Below, one piece after another: positions 25,260 through 35,560 of a stretch of DNA of 64,000 bases. Position 1 is the first letter of the stretch. The number at the start of each line of letters is the position of its first letter. This DNA is from CAHJXG01 sp965277495 (GTDB lineage: Bacteria; Pseudomonadota; Alphaproteobacteria; Acetobacterales; Acetobacteraceae), in assembly GCA_965277495.1 (NCBI GenBank), contig OZ255824.1:3534001-3598000 (forward strand), in the 5' to 3' direction. The notes under the pieces are model-generated. The model was not told the origin of the DNA, made no database searches, and worked only from the letters and a program-made list of their open reading frames with translations. Position numbers and translations under genes: made by a program.

Positions 25260-26588
25260 ATGACGCGGCCCACCCTTCAATCTACCGACTTGTTCGGGTC
25301 ACCCGCGGGCATCGTCTCCGACCAGCATCGACCGCTTGCGGAACGGCTACGCCCAGTGCGGCTCGACGAGATTATCGGGCAACCGCATTTGATTGGGCCG
25401 GATGGCACGCTGAGCCGAATGCTGGGTCGTGGCGCATTGGTTTCGCTAATCTTCTGGGGTCCGCCCGGCGTTGGCAAAACCACCATTGCACGGTTGCTCG
25501 CCGATGCGGCCGGGCTGCATTTCGTGACGTTGTCTGCGGTGTTTTCCGGCGTTGCCGACCTGAAGCGTGTGTTTGAGGAGGCGGCACGGCTTCGCCAGGC
25601 CGGCAATCGCACCCTGTTGTTCGTGGACGAGGTCCACCGGTTCAATCGTGCCCAGCAGGACGGTTTCTTGCCTGTGGTTGAGGACGGCACGATCGTGCTG
25701 GTGGGTGCGACGACAGAAAACCCGTCCTTTGCCCTGAATGGCGCATTGCTGTCCCGTTGCCAGGTGCTCGTGCTGCGGCGGCTGGACGACGCGGCGTTGG
25801 AATGTTTGCTGGAGCGTGCCGAACAGGCGGCGGGTCGGGTTTTGCCGGTGCAGACCGAGGCTCGAGGCACTTTGCGCGCCATGGCGGACGGGGATGGGCG
25901 CTACCTGCTCAATATGGCGGAGCAGCTTTTCAGCTTGGGGGATCACAGCGCGCTGGACGCTGCGGGGCTGTCCGACGTTATCGGGCGGCGGGCTGCTTTG
26001 TATGACAAGGACCGGGATGAGCATTTCAACCTGATCTCCGCCCTGCACAAGTCGTTGCGCGGTTCCGATCCGGATGCGGCGCTGTATTGGTTCGCCCGCA
26101 TGATCGCCGGCGGTGAGGATGCGCGTTATATCGCCCGCCGCCTGGTCAGGTTCGCGTCGGAGGATGTTGGCATGGCCGATCCGGGGGCGCTGCCCCAGGC
26201 GCTTGCGGCTTGGGAGACGTATGAACGGCTGGGCAGTCCGGAGGGTGAGCTGGCCATAGCGCAGGCTATCGTTTATCTCGGCACTGCGCCAAAATCGAAT
26301 GCATTGTATGCTGGGCTGAAGCAGGCGATGGCGGCCGCGAAGGCCACCGGCAGCCTGCCGCCGCCCGCGCATATCCTGAACGCGCCGACCCGGCTCATGA
26401 AGGAGCTCGGCTATGGCAAGGACTACGCTTACGATCACGATGCGGAGGAGGCGTTCTCCGGCCAGGACTATTTCCCAGACGGTTTGGAGCGCCAGGCGTT
26501 CTATCGCCCGGCCGGCCGCGGGTTCGAGCGCGAGGTGGCGCGGCGATTGGAACATTGGGCCAAGCTGAGGCAGGAACGCCGCGAATGA
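25260..26588 (+). CDS. rarA: Replication-associated recombination protein A (AAA+ ATPase)
   Basis: AAA+ ATPase related to the clamp-loader family, acting at stalled replication forks. The start at 25260 gives 442 residues beginning MTRPTLQSTDLFG; an upstream frame to 25203 lacks conservation. Walker A is GPPGVGKTT and Walker B LLFVDEVHRF, followed by sensor-type VLVGATTENPSFALN. The C-terminal half contains RSSDPDAAL-like KSLRGSDPDAALYWFARM, typical of RarA/MgsA. Its stop overlaps the next gene (ATGA). Confidence 0.95.
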   Translation: MTRPTLQSTDLFGSPAGIVSDQHRPLAERLRPVRLDEIIGQPHLIGPDGTLSRMLGRGALVSLIFWGPPGVGKTTIARLLADAAGLHFVTLSAVFSGVADLKRVFEEAARLRQAGNRTLLFVDEVHRFNRAQQDGFLPVVEDGTIVLVGATTENPSFALNGALLSRCQVLVLRRLDDAALECLLERAEQAAGRVLPVQTEARGTLRAMADGDGRYLLNMAEQLFSLGDHSALDAAGLSDVIGRRAALYDKDRDEHFNLISALHKSLRGSDPDAALYWFARMIAGGEDARYIARRLVRFASEDVGMADPGALPQALAAWETYERLGSPEGELAIAQAIVYLGTAPKSNALYAGLKQAMAAAKATGSLPPPAHILNAPTRLMKELGYGKDYAYDHDAEEAFSGQDYFPDGLERQAFYRPAGRGFEREVARRLEHWAKLRQERRE

Positions 26589-27580
26589 GCATAGCTGTGC
26601 AGACCCGTGCGGTGACACCCGATGAGGCCGACCTACGGCTCGACCGCTGGTTCCGCCGCCATTTCCCCGGCGTGACGCAGGGAGCGATCCAGAAATTGTG
26701 CCGCACCGGGCAGGTGCGCATCGATGGCAAGCGGGCGGATGCTGGCACTCGGTTGGCGCCGGGGCAGGCGGTCCGGGTGCCACCCTTGCCGCCGGCGGCT
26801 GCTCCGGCTCCGGTGGTGCACGTGTTCAATCCGGAGATCGCGCGCGAGCTGGAGCGCATGGTGCTGTATCGCGACGACCACATCATCGTGCTGAATAAGC
26901 CGCATGGCTTGGCGGTGCAGGGCGGCCCGGGCATCGTTCGGCATTTGGACGGCATGCTGGACGGGCTGCGCACTGGCAGCGAGCATCGCCCGCGCCTGGT
27001 GCATCGGCTGGACCGCGACACTTCGGGCGCGCTGGTGCTTGCGCGCACGCCGGGCACTGCGGCGAAGCTGGCGGCGGCGTTCCGTGGGCGGGACGTGCAC
27101 AAGACCTATTGGGCCGTGGTAGCCGGACGTCCAGTGCCGGTGGAGGGCCGGATCGACATGCCGCTGCTGCGCTATACTGGGCCGCGCGGCGAGCGCAGCG
27201 TGCCGGCGATGCGGGACGACGAGGATGGTCTGCGGGCGGTCACCGACTTCCGGACGCTTGATAACGCCGGGCAAAAGCTTGCTTGGCTGGAGCTTTCGCC
27301 GATCACGGGGCGCACGCATCAGTTGCGGGTGCATTGCGTGGGGATTGGCACACCGATCGTGGGGGACGTGAAGTATCACGAACCCGACCATAACGGCGCC
27401 GGCACAGCTCTGGTCGAGGGTTTGTCGGACAAGCTGCATCTGCACGCCCGCGCGCTGGACTTGCCGCATCCCGCGGGCGGGCGGCTGGTGATCGAGGCCG
27501 AGCTGCCTCCGCACATGCGTGAGACATTCAAGACGTTGGGCTTCCACGCCGGCCCAGCCCAGGCGCCCGCCTGGCGATGA
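26585..27580 (+). CDS. RluC/RluD-family 23S rRNA pseudouridine synthase
   Basis: Converts specific uridines in 23S rRNA to pseudouridine. The start at 26585 gives 331 residues. The N-terminal S4-like RNA-binding region covers roughly residues 15-70. The catalytic motif HRLDRDTSGALVLART holds the active-site aspartate, and the C-terminal GRTHQLRVHCVGIGTPIVGD is also conserved. It lacks cues that separate RluC from RluD with confidence, though the short form resembles RluC. It overlaps genes on both sides by 4 bp. Confidence 0.92.
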   Translation: MSIAVQTRAVTPDEADLRLDRWFRRHFPGVTQGAIQKLCRTGQVRIDGKRADAGTRLAPGQAVRVPPLPPAAAPAPVVHVFNPEIARELERMVLYRDDHIIVLNKPHGLAVQGGPGIVRHLDGMLDGLRTGSEHRPRLVHRLDRDTSGALVLARTPGTAAKLAAAFRGRDVHKTYWAVVAGRPVPVEGRIDMPLLRYTGPRGERSVPAMRDDEDGLRAVTDFRTLDNAGQKLAWLELSPITGRTHQLRVHCVGIGTPIVGDVKYHEPDHNGAGTALVEGLSDKLHLHARALDLPHPAGGRLVIEAELPPHMRETFKTLGFHAGPAQAPAWR

Positions 27581-29445
27581 CGCGGCGCCGGCGCATCGGG
27601 GTTGTCGTCGCGGCCTTGGTCGTGTTGCTGCCGTTGCTCGCGGTTGCTGCGTTCGTGGCGCTGTTCGACCCTGGCACGCTCAAGGCGCGGGCAGCCGATG
27701 CGGTGCGGCGCTCCACGGGGCGCGAGTTGACGATCGCCGGGCCGGTCGGGCTGACATGGTCGCTGATTCCGACCATCACGTTGGACGATGTATCGCTGGC
27801 CAATCCGCCCGGCATGTCCCGTCCGGCGATGGCGCATGCGGCGCGGGTCGAAGTGCGGTTTGCGTTGTTGCCTCTGCTGTCGCGCCACGTAGAGGTGCGC
27901 GGGATAACGGTGGCCGAGCCAGATGTCTTGCTGGAGCGCGATGCAGCGGGCCAGCCGAACTGGGCTTTTGGGCCTAAGGCGCCGGGGCCCTCCGCGCCAA
28001 CTATGGCGTCCGTAGCAGAGCCGCGGATGCGGGTGTCGGTCGATGCCGTCCGGGTCCGTGACGGAAGGGTGGCTTGGCGGAGCGGCGCAGGCGTCTACAC
28101 GCTGGCGGTGCCGGGCTTCACCGCAGGGGTGCCAGGTCCGGCTGAACCGGTCGCGGTCGCCGGCAGGCTGGTGGCGAGCGGCTTTGAATTAGCGGTGAAA
28201 GGTACGGGGGGGCCGCTGGGCGCGATTGGCGCGGGGGGGTGGCCGTTACCGTTGGCACTGCGGGGCACATTGGAGGGCAACGAGGTCCAGGGCAGCGCGA
28301 ACGGCACACTGGGGCCGGATGGCGTTGCATTGCAGGCGCTGCACTTGGTCATGCCGCAGGGCGATGTGTCGGGCGATGTCGTGCTGGGGTGGGGGCCGCG
28401 GCTCTCGGTGCGGGGGACGCTGATGTCGCAGCGGCTCGACCTCGATGCGTTGGTGGCAAGGGCTGCGGCGACCTCGCCCATCGTGCCGCCGCATCCTGCG
28501 CCAGTTGGCCCCGCTTCGCCGCAGACCAGCGTGCCGCCATCGCCGGCCCGGCTGCTGTCGGACGCGCCGTTGCCGTTTGACGTGCTGCGCCGGGGCGATG
28601 CTGACCTACAGTTCGCATTGAACGATGCCGTCTGGCACGGTGCAGACTACCGGACGGTAAATGGCCGGTTGCTGGTGCAGGATGGCCGCTTGCGTCTCGA
28701 GCCGTTGCAGGCGCAGGCGCCGGGCGGGGCGATCCAGGGACTCGTGATGGCGGACGCTGCGGGTCCGACGCCGACCGTCGCGGCGGAGTTGCGGGCGGCG
28801 GGCATGGACGCGGGTCCGTTGCTAGCGGCCTTTGGCGCGCCGGACGTCACCGCGGGTCGGGTGGACGCCGATGTCCAGCTTAAGGGCATCGGCGCCAGCA
28901 TGCGGACAATTGTGGCGTCGCTCGATGGGCGAGCAGGTTTGGCGATGGTGGATGGAGAGCTGGACAACCGATGGCTCGCAGGCCTGTTCGGGGATGCGCT
29001 GCGCGGCATGCCGTTCGAGCTGAAGGGGCGAAGCGCCGTAAGGTGCCTGGCGGTGCGGTTCGACATGGCAGGCGGCACGGCAACCGCCCGGGCGTTGCTA
29101 TTGGATGCCTCGCGGCTGCATGTGGCAGGCGAGGGCAGCATGAACCTGGTGGATGAAACACTGGATTTACGTTTGCAGACGCTGGTGCGCCTGGGCGGCA
29201 CGGCGATTGCGGTCCCGGTGCATTTGGCCGGTCCCTGGCGGTCGCCGCGGCCGCAGGTGGCGGTTGGCGGTGGCGGACAGGGCGCGCTGGTGATCGGCGC
29301 TGCATCGGGTCCGGATGCGTGTCCGGCGCAATTGTCGCTGGCGCGCGACGGCCGTGCCGGGCCGATGCCGGCTGCGGCGTCCGTGGCGACCGAGGCGCCG
29401 CGGATTTCGAAGCCCGCCGATTTGCTCCGTAGCCTGTTGCGATAG
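27577..29445 (+). CDS. AsmA-like inner-membrane protein
   Basis: AsmA-family protein, thought to act in envelope and outer-membrane lipid homeostasis. It has 622 residues. An N-terminal membrane anchor (about residues 5-30, VVVAALVVLLPLLAVAAFVA) is followed by the typical opening of the periplasmic part (LKARAADAVRRSTGRELTIA). A Pro-rich linker lies near residue 310. The C-terminal AsmA region includes GEGSMNLVDETLDLRLQTLV. ATGA overlap with the preceding gene implies one transcript. The exact substrate is unknown. Confidence 0.9.
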   Translation: MTRRRRIGVVVAALVVLLPLLAVAAFVALFDPGTLKARAADAVRRSTGRELTIAGPVGLTWSLIPTITLDDVSLANPPGMSRPAMAHAARVEVRFALLPLLSRHVEVRGITVAEPDVLLERDAAGQPNWAFGPKAPGPSAPTMASVAEPRMRVSVDAVRVRDGRVAWRSGAGVYTLAVPGFTAGVPGPAEPVAVAGRLVASGFELAVKGTGGPLGAIGAGGWPLPLALRGTLEGNEVQGSANGTLGPDGVALQALHLVMPQGDVSGDVVLGWGPRLSVRGTLMSQRLDLDALVARAAATSPIVPPHPAPVGPASPQTSVPPSPARLLSDAPLPFDVLRRGDADLQFALNDAVWHGADYRTVNGRLLVQDGRLRLEPLQAQAPGGAIQGLVMADAAGPTPTVAAELRAAGMDAGPLLAAFGAPDVTAGRVDADVQLKGIGASMRTIVASLDGRAGLAMVDGELDNRWLAGLFGDALRGMPFELKGRSAVRCLAVRFDMAGGTATARALLLDASRLHVAGEGSMNLVDETLDLRLQTLVRLGGTAIAVPVHLAGPWRSPRPQVAVGGGGQGALVIGAASGPDACPAQLSLARDGRAGPMPAAASVATEAPRISKPADLLRSLLR

Positions 29446-29455
29446 GGAAAGCCGC

Positions 29456-30172
29456 GTGCGTCGTTTTTGGGATACCGCTGCCGTGACGCCAATCGAGGGC
29501 GGGTTTGCCGTGTTGCTGGATGGGAAACCCTTGCGCATCCCTGGGCGAAGTCCGGGCGGCAAACCGCTCACCATCACCGCTCCGGCATTGGCGGAGGGCA
29601 TTGCTGCGGAGTGGCAGCGGGCCGGCGGCGCGAAGGGGGGCGAGCTCTCGATGGACGACGTGCCGTTGACGCGGCTGGCCGGGACCGCGCAGGACCGCAT
29701 TGCTCCCGATTCGGCGCCTGTGGCGGCGGCGCTGGCGCAATATGCCGAGACCGACCTGCTTTGCTATCGTGCCGAGCACCCGGTGGCACTGGTGGTGCGC
29801 CAGGCGCGTGCTTGGCAGCCCTGGCTGGAGTGGGCGGAGCGAAGCTATGGCGCACGGCTGCGGGTGACCGCGGGGATCGTTCATCTGCCACAAGAACCGG
29901 CGTCGCTGGATGCGATCAGGCGGGCGATGGCCGGGCAACCGGTGCTTACGCTCGCGGCCCTTGGTGTCGCGGTGCCGTTGCTGGGCAGCGCAATCTTGGG
30001 CCTGGCGCTCGCCGATGGTGCGGTGGGTGCTGCGGACGCGCACGAGTTGGCAAGCCTCGACGAGTTGTTCCAAGTGGAGGCATGGGGGGAGGACGCGGAG
30101 GCGGCGTTGCGCCGGCGGCGGGTGGCGGACGACATTGCGCTGGCGGAGCGTTTTATTCGGCTGAGTCGCTGA
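29456..30172 (+). CDS. ATP12-family F1-ATPase assembly chaperone
   Basis: Homologue of ATP12, which binds the F1 alpha subunit before assembly. The start is GTG at 29456 (RRFWDTAAVTPIEGGFAVLL), giving 238 residues; the longer frame back to 29315 overlaps the AsmA gene and is rejected. Family segments include LDGKPLRIPG, MPLTRLA-type DVPLTRLAGTAQDRI and TDLLCYRAEHP. It ends the cluster that starts at rarA. Confidence 0.93.
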   Translation: MRRFWDTAAVTPIEGGFAVLLDGKPLRIPGRSPGGKPLTITAPALAEGIAAEWQRAGGAKGGELSMDDVPLTRLAGTAQDRIAPDSAPVAAALAQYAETDLLCYRAEHPVALVVRQARAWQPWLEWAERSYGARLRVTAGIVHLPQEPASLDAIRRAMAGQPVLTLAALGVAVPLLGSAILGLALADGAVGAADAHELASLDELFQVEAWGEDAEAALRRRRVADDIALAERFIRLSR

Positions 30173-30204
30173 GGCGGGCAAGATCCTGGAAGTGCCGTGA
30201 CTTC

Positions 30205-30227
30205 GCCCACGGACGGCCGTAGTGGGC
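30205..30227. terminator. Short inverted repeat between convergent genes
   Basis: GCCCAC (30205-30210) pairs with GTGGGC (30222-30227) in the 81-bp gap between two convergent genes. It could serve as a bidirectional terminator, but the stem is only 6 bp and no T-tract follows on either side. Confidence 0.25.
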
Positions 30228-30253
30228 ATGCTGGCCGCGGATCGGGAGGCCGC

Positions 30254-30727
30254 TTAGGGGTCGTCCAGTCTCAGGATCAAGGCTCGCACGTCGGCATCTG
30301 GGTCCAGGAGTTCGCCTATGGTGAATGGGCAGGTATCGGGCAAGAGGCGCGGTTCGCCAGCGTTGTCCGATAGGTTTCTCAGGTGTTTCAGGCTCCGCCC
30401 GTAAAGCTCGTTTAGATTGATGTGCTGCCGCATGGATGGTGCGAAGCAATCGTCGGCATCAGCGATGAAGTTTGCTGCCTCCTCGCGCCAATGCGCTGCC
30501 GCTTGGCTGTCGGGCCAGGCGTGCAGCTTGAGAAGGTGTATCAGCGCGTGCCGCATTAGACTTCGACAGGAGCGCAACTGCGACCGTCCCACGTCCTGCA
30601 CCTCTTCGATCACGTTGGGCCAATCCACGGCGCCATTCACGCGCTCGCCGACTGCGAGCCGCCGCAGCAGGTCCGCCTGTTGCTCGGACCAAGCCAGGGT
30701 GTCGCGTTCGTAAAGATCGTCCGGCAT
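30254..30727 (-). CDS. DUF29 family protein
   Basis: Family of unknown function, common in cyanobacteria and alphaproteobacteria. The start at 30727 gives 157 residues beginning MPDDLYERDTLAWSEQQADL. The DUF29 pattern of an N-terminal YERDTLAW motif, a central VDWPNVIEEVQDVGRSQLRS segment and a His-containing LMRHALIHLLKLHAWP is clear. It is probably monocistronic. I cannot assign an activity. Confidence 0.85.
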   Translation of the reverse strand: MPDDLYERDTLAWSEQQADLLRRLAVGERVNGAVDWPNVIEEVQDVGRSQLRSCRSLMRHALIHLLKLHAWPDSQAAAHWREEAANFIADADDCFAPSMRQHINLNELYGRSLKHLRNLSDNAGEPRLLPDTCPFTIGELLDPDADVRALILRLDDP

Positions 30728-30788
30728 GGTGCCTCCCTTCATCTCCATGACACTGTTTTGCACGAATCTGGACGGCTGTCCGCTGATT

Positions 30789-31472
30789 TCAGAAGCCGAA
30801 TACTTCGTCCCAGGATGCCCGGAGCGCCAGGTCCGCGTCGGCCATCGTCACGGGCAGGCCGAGGGCGTGCAGGCTGGTGACGCCGTGTTCCTGGATGCCG
30901 CAGGGGACGATTCCGGTGAAATGCGCAAGGTTGGGATCGACGTTCAGGGCGATGCCGTGCCAGCTCACCCAGCGGGTGATGCGGACGCCGATGGCGGCGA
31001 TCTTCGACTCGGCTCCGGTGGCGGGATCGGCGACCCAGATGCCGACCCGGCCGTCCCGGCGCTCGCCGCGCACGTTGAAACGGTCCAGTGCGCGGATGAG
31101 CCAAACCTCCAGGCCGTGCACGAAGGCGCGGACGTCGCGGGGGCGGACGCTGCCGTGGGGCCGGGTCAGGTCCAGCATGACGTAGGCGGTGCGCTGGCCG
31201 GGGCCATGGTAGGTCCACTGCCCGCCGCGTCCGGCCGTGAAGGTTGGAAAGCGCACGGGCTGGGCCAGGTCGCCGGGCTTTGCGGAGGTTCCCGCGGTGT
31301 AGAGCGGCGGATGCTCGACCAGCCATACTTGCTCGGTTGCATGGCCGGTGCGGATCGCGTCGGCGCGGGCCTGCATTGCCGCCAGCGCCTCGGGGTAGGG
31401 CAGCAAGCCGTCGTGGACGCGCCAGTCGAGCGCGCCGTTTGCGGCGGATGCAGTTGAAGCCGGCATGATCAT
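30789..31472 (-). CDS. lipB: Octanoyltransferase LipB
   Basis: Transfers octanoate from acyl carrier protein to lipoyl domains, the first step of lipoate biosynthesis. It has 227 residues; an in-frame ATG at 31466 is an alternative start. The motif GRGGQWTYHGPGQRTAYVML, the catalytic lysine in ESKIAAIGVRI and the catalytic cysteine in TGIVPCGIQEHGVTSL are all visible. lipA is not in the window. The gene lies beside, and divergent from, tRNA-Leu. Confidence 0.96.
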   Translation of the reverse strand: MIMPASTASAANGALDWRVHDGLLPYPEALAAMQARADAIRTGHATEQVWLVEHPPLYTAGTSAKPGDLAQPVRFPTFTAGRGGQWTYHGPGQRTAYVMLDLTRPHGSVRPRDVRAFVHGLEVWLIRALDRFNVRGERRDGRVGIWVADPATGAESKIAAIGVRITRWVSWHGIALNVDPNLAHFTGIVPCGIQEHGVTSLHALGLPVTMADADLALRASWDEVFGF

Positions 31473-31519
31473 CCGCTATAGGCCCTGCGTCCAGGGCGGC
31501 GAGCTGGCCTGGGCACGAT

Positions 31520-31602
31520 GCGGTCGTGGCGAAATGGTAGACGCGCAAGCTTGAGGTGCTTGTGGGGGAAACCCTGTGGAAGTTCGAGTCTTCTCGACCG
31601 CA
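31520..31602 (+). tRNA. tRNA-Leu (anticodon GAG)
   Basis: An 83-nt class II tRNA. The acceptor stem GCGGTCG pairs perfectly with CGACCGC (31595-31601), with discriminator A at 31602. The anticodon stem CAAGC/GCTTG encloses loop TTGAGGT, so the anticodon is GAG and reads CUC/CUU. A long variable arm and TTCGAGT T-loop fit tRNA-Leu. The 3' CCA is not encoded. No phage integration is seen at its 3' end. Confidence 0.95.
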
Positions 31603-31631
31603 TTCTTGGCTGATTTCATTCTCGATAAGAC

Positions 31632-31742
31632 CTAGTGGTGAAAATCAGACGGAAGGGTCCGTCCGATTTTCACCACTAGCCTTTGTTTGGTGGACCGATT
31701 CACCTAACGCTTGGGAACCAAGCGTTAGGATCGGACCACTAG
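31632..31742. repeat. Miniature inverted-repeat element with two hairpins
   Basis: This 111-bp element is bounded by CTAGTGGT (31632) and its complement ACCACTAG (ending 31742). It contains a 22-bp stem with one mismatch (31632-31653 with 31658-31679) and a second imperfect hairpin (about 31690-31740). A diverged copy of the second hairpin lies near 55903-55963, so this is a dispersed family and not a local terminator. It may also end the tRNA-Leu transcript. No coding potential is visible. Confidence 0.75.
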
Positions 31743-31807
31743 CGCTGCATTGCCTTCCCGCCCCGTCCGGCTAATTGTCATAGCCAAATGGCAGGGAGCA
31801 CGTGGCG

Positions 31808-34111
<2,304 letters not shown>

Positions 34112-34118
34112 TGATGTC

Positions 34119-34562
34119 GTGATTCTCGTTGGCTTGGGCCTTGGCGCGCTTGGCTTGCTGCTATGGGCGGCAAACGCGTTTTCGCGCGCGAACGTCGCCA
34201 CGCTCAAGGCATTGCTGGCCTGGGTGGTGGCGTTGGGCGGGCTTGCGCTTGGGACGCTGCTGCTGCTGACTGGGCGAGGCGCGATGGCGATGGGCGCTGC
34301 GGTGTTCCTGGGTCCGCTGGCGTGGAGCTGGTGGCAGGAGGCGCATCAGGTCAAGCCGGGCACGCCGAGTCGGCCACGACCGGGCAAGATGGGCCGGGCG
34401 GAGGCGCTGGATGTGCTCGGCCTGGTTGACCCGGTGTCCGATGCGGACGTTCGCGCGGCGTGGGTGCAGATGATGCGGGTGGCGCACCCGGATGGCGGCG
34501 GGTCGCACGGAATGGCGTCGCGGGTGAACCAGGCGCGCGATGTGCTGCTCAAGGGGGGGTGA
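34119..34562 (+). CDS. J-domain-containing membrane protein
   Basis: The GTG at 34119 gives 147 residues and starts right after maeB. Two N-terminal membrane helices (about residues 2-17 and 27-50) are followed by a basic linker and a C-terminal J-like domain with the HPD motif in VAHPDGGGSHGM. The layout recalls small DnaJ-type anchors of the TIM14 class in alphaproteobacteria, which recruit DnaK to the membrane. The client is unknown. Confidence 0.8.
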   Translation: MILVGLGLGALGLLLWAANAFSRANVATLKALLAWVVALGGLALGTLLLLTGRGAMAMGAAVFLGPLAWSWWQEAHQVKPGTPSRPRPGKMGRAEALDVLGLVDPVSDADVRAAWVQMMRVAHPDGGGSHGMASRVNQARDVLLKGG

Positions 34563-34684
34563 TTTCATCGTTTTGACAGATTCGTGCGGCTTGTTGGCTA
34601 TGACCAGGCGTGGCACCGTTCCATTCGGAGGGAAAGTGGTTTAGTCGCGTCGCAACTACAACCAAAACGGAACGCACGCACGTC

Positions 34685-35560
34685 ATGAAGAAGCTGCATA
34701 AGGCCGTCCTGCCGGTTGCCGGCCTGGGCACCCGGTTCCTGCCTGCGACCAAGGCGATGGCCAAGGAGATGCTGCCGATTGTCGACAAACCGTTGATCCA
34801 GTATGCGATCGAGGAGGCTCGGGCGGCGGGGATCGAGCAGTTCTGCCTGGTTAGCGGACGCGGCAAGACGGCGCTGATCGACCATTTCGACGTGGCGTAC
34901 GAGCTGGAGGCGACGCTGCGGGAGCGCGGCAAGACCGACATGATCGCGATGCTGGACGCGATGAAGATCCCGCCGGGATCGATCGCCACGGTGCGCCAGC
35001 AGGTGCCGTTGGGGCTGGGTCACGCGATATGGTGCGCCCGTGCCTTCATTGGCGAGGACCCTTTTGCCATCCTGTTGCCCGACGACTTGGTGCTGAGCGA
35101 GACGCCATGTTTGAAGCAGCTTGCCGATGCCTATGCCGAGACGGGCGGCAACGTGGTTGCGGTGACCGAGGTGCCGCACGACCAGACCAATAAATACGGC
35201 ATCCTGAAAATCGGCGCCGATGATGGGCGCATGGTCGAGGTGCTCGGCCTGGTCGAGAAGCCGAAACCGGTCGATGCCCCGAGCAACCTTTCGGTTATCG
35301 GGCGTTATGTGCTGCTGCCCGAGGTGCTCGATCATTTGTCGCAGATGGAGCGCGGCGCCGGGAATGAGGTTCAGCTCACGGACGCGATGGCCAAGATGAT
35401 CGGCCACACTCCGTTCCACGGGTTGCGGTATGAGGGCCGCCGGTTCGACTGCGGCGACAAGATCGGGTTCCTGGAGGCGCAGATCGCGTTTGCGCTGAAG
35501 CGGCCGGAGCTGGCGCCGGAGGTGCGCGCGTTCATGAAGCATTATAGGGATGCCGAGTGA
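34685..35560 (+). CDS. galU: UTP-glucose-1-phosphate uridylyltransferase
   Basis: Makes UDP-glucose for polysaccharide and lipid glycosylation. The start at 34685 gives 291 residues. The nucleotide-binding motif AVLPVAGLGTRFLPATKAMA, LPIVDKPLIQYAIEEA, and the catalytic segment FDCGDKIGFLEA are typical of bacterial GalU. Its stop overlaps the next gene's ATG by one base, so the two sugar-nucleotide genes are coupled. Confidence 0.96.
   Translation: MKKLHKAVLPVAGLGTRFLPATKAMAKEMLPIVDKPLIQYAIEEARAAGIEQFCLVSGRGKTALIDHFDVAYELEATLRERGKTDMIAMLDAMKIPPGSIATVRQQVPLGLGHAIWCARAFIGEDPFAILLPDDLVLSETPCLKQLADAYAETGGNVVAVTEVPHDQTNKYGILKIGADDGRMVEVLGLVEKPKPVDAPSNLSVIGRYVLLPEVLDHLSQMERGAGNEVQLTDAMAKMIGHTPFHGLRYEGRRFDCGDKIGFLEAQIAFALKRPELAPEVRAFMKHYRDAE

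Noticed and set aside
30726..31457. 243-codon plus-strand frame opposite lipB
   Set aside because: LipB on the minus strand has all catalytic motifs; the opposite frame has none.
31520..31760. tRNA-Leu as a phage integration site
   Set aside because: No copy of the tRNA 3' end and no integrase is near; the following sequence is a small hairpin element and then maeB.
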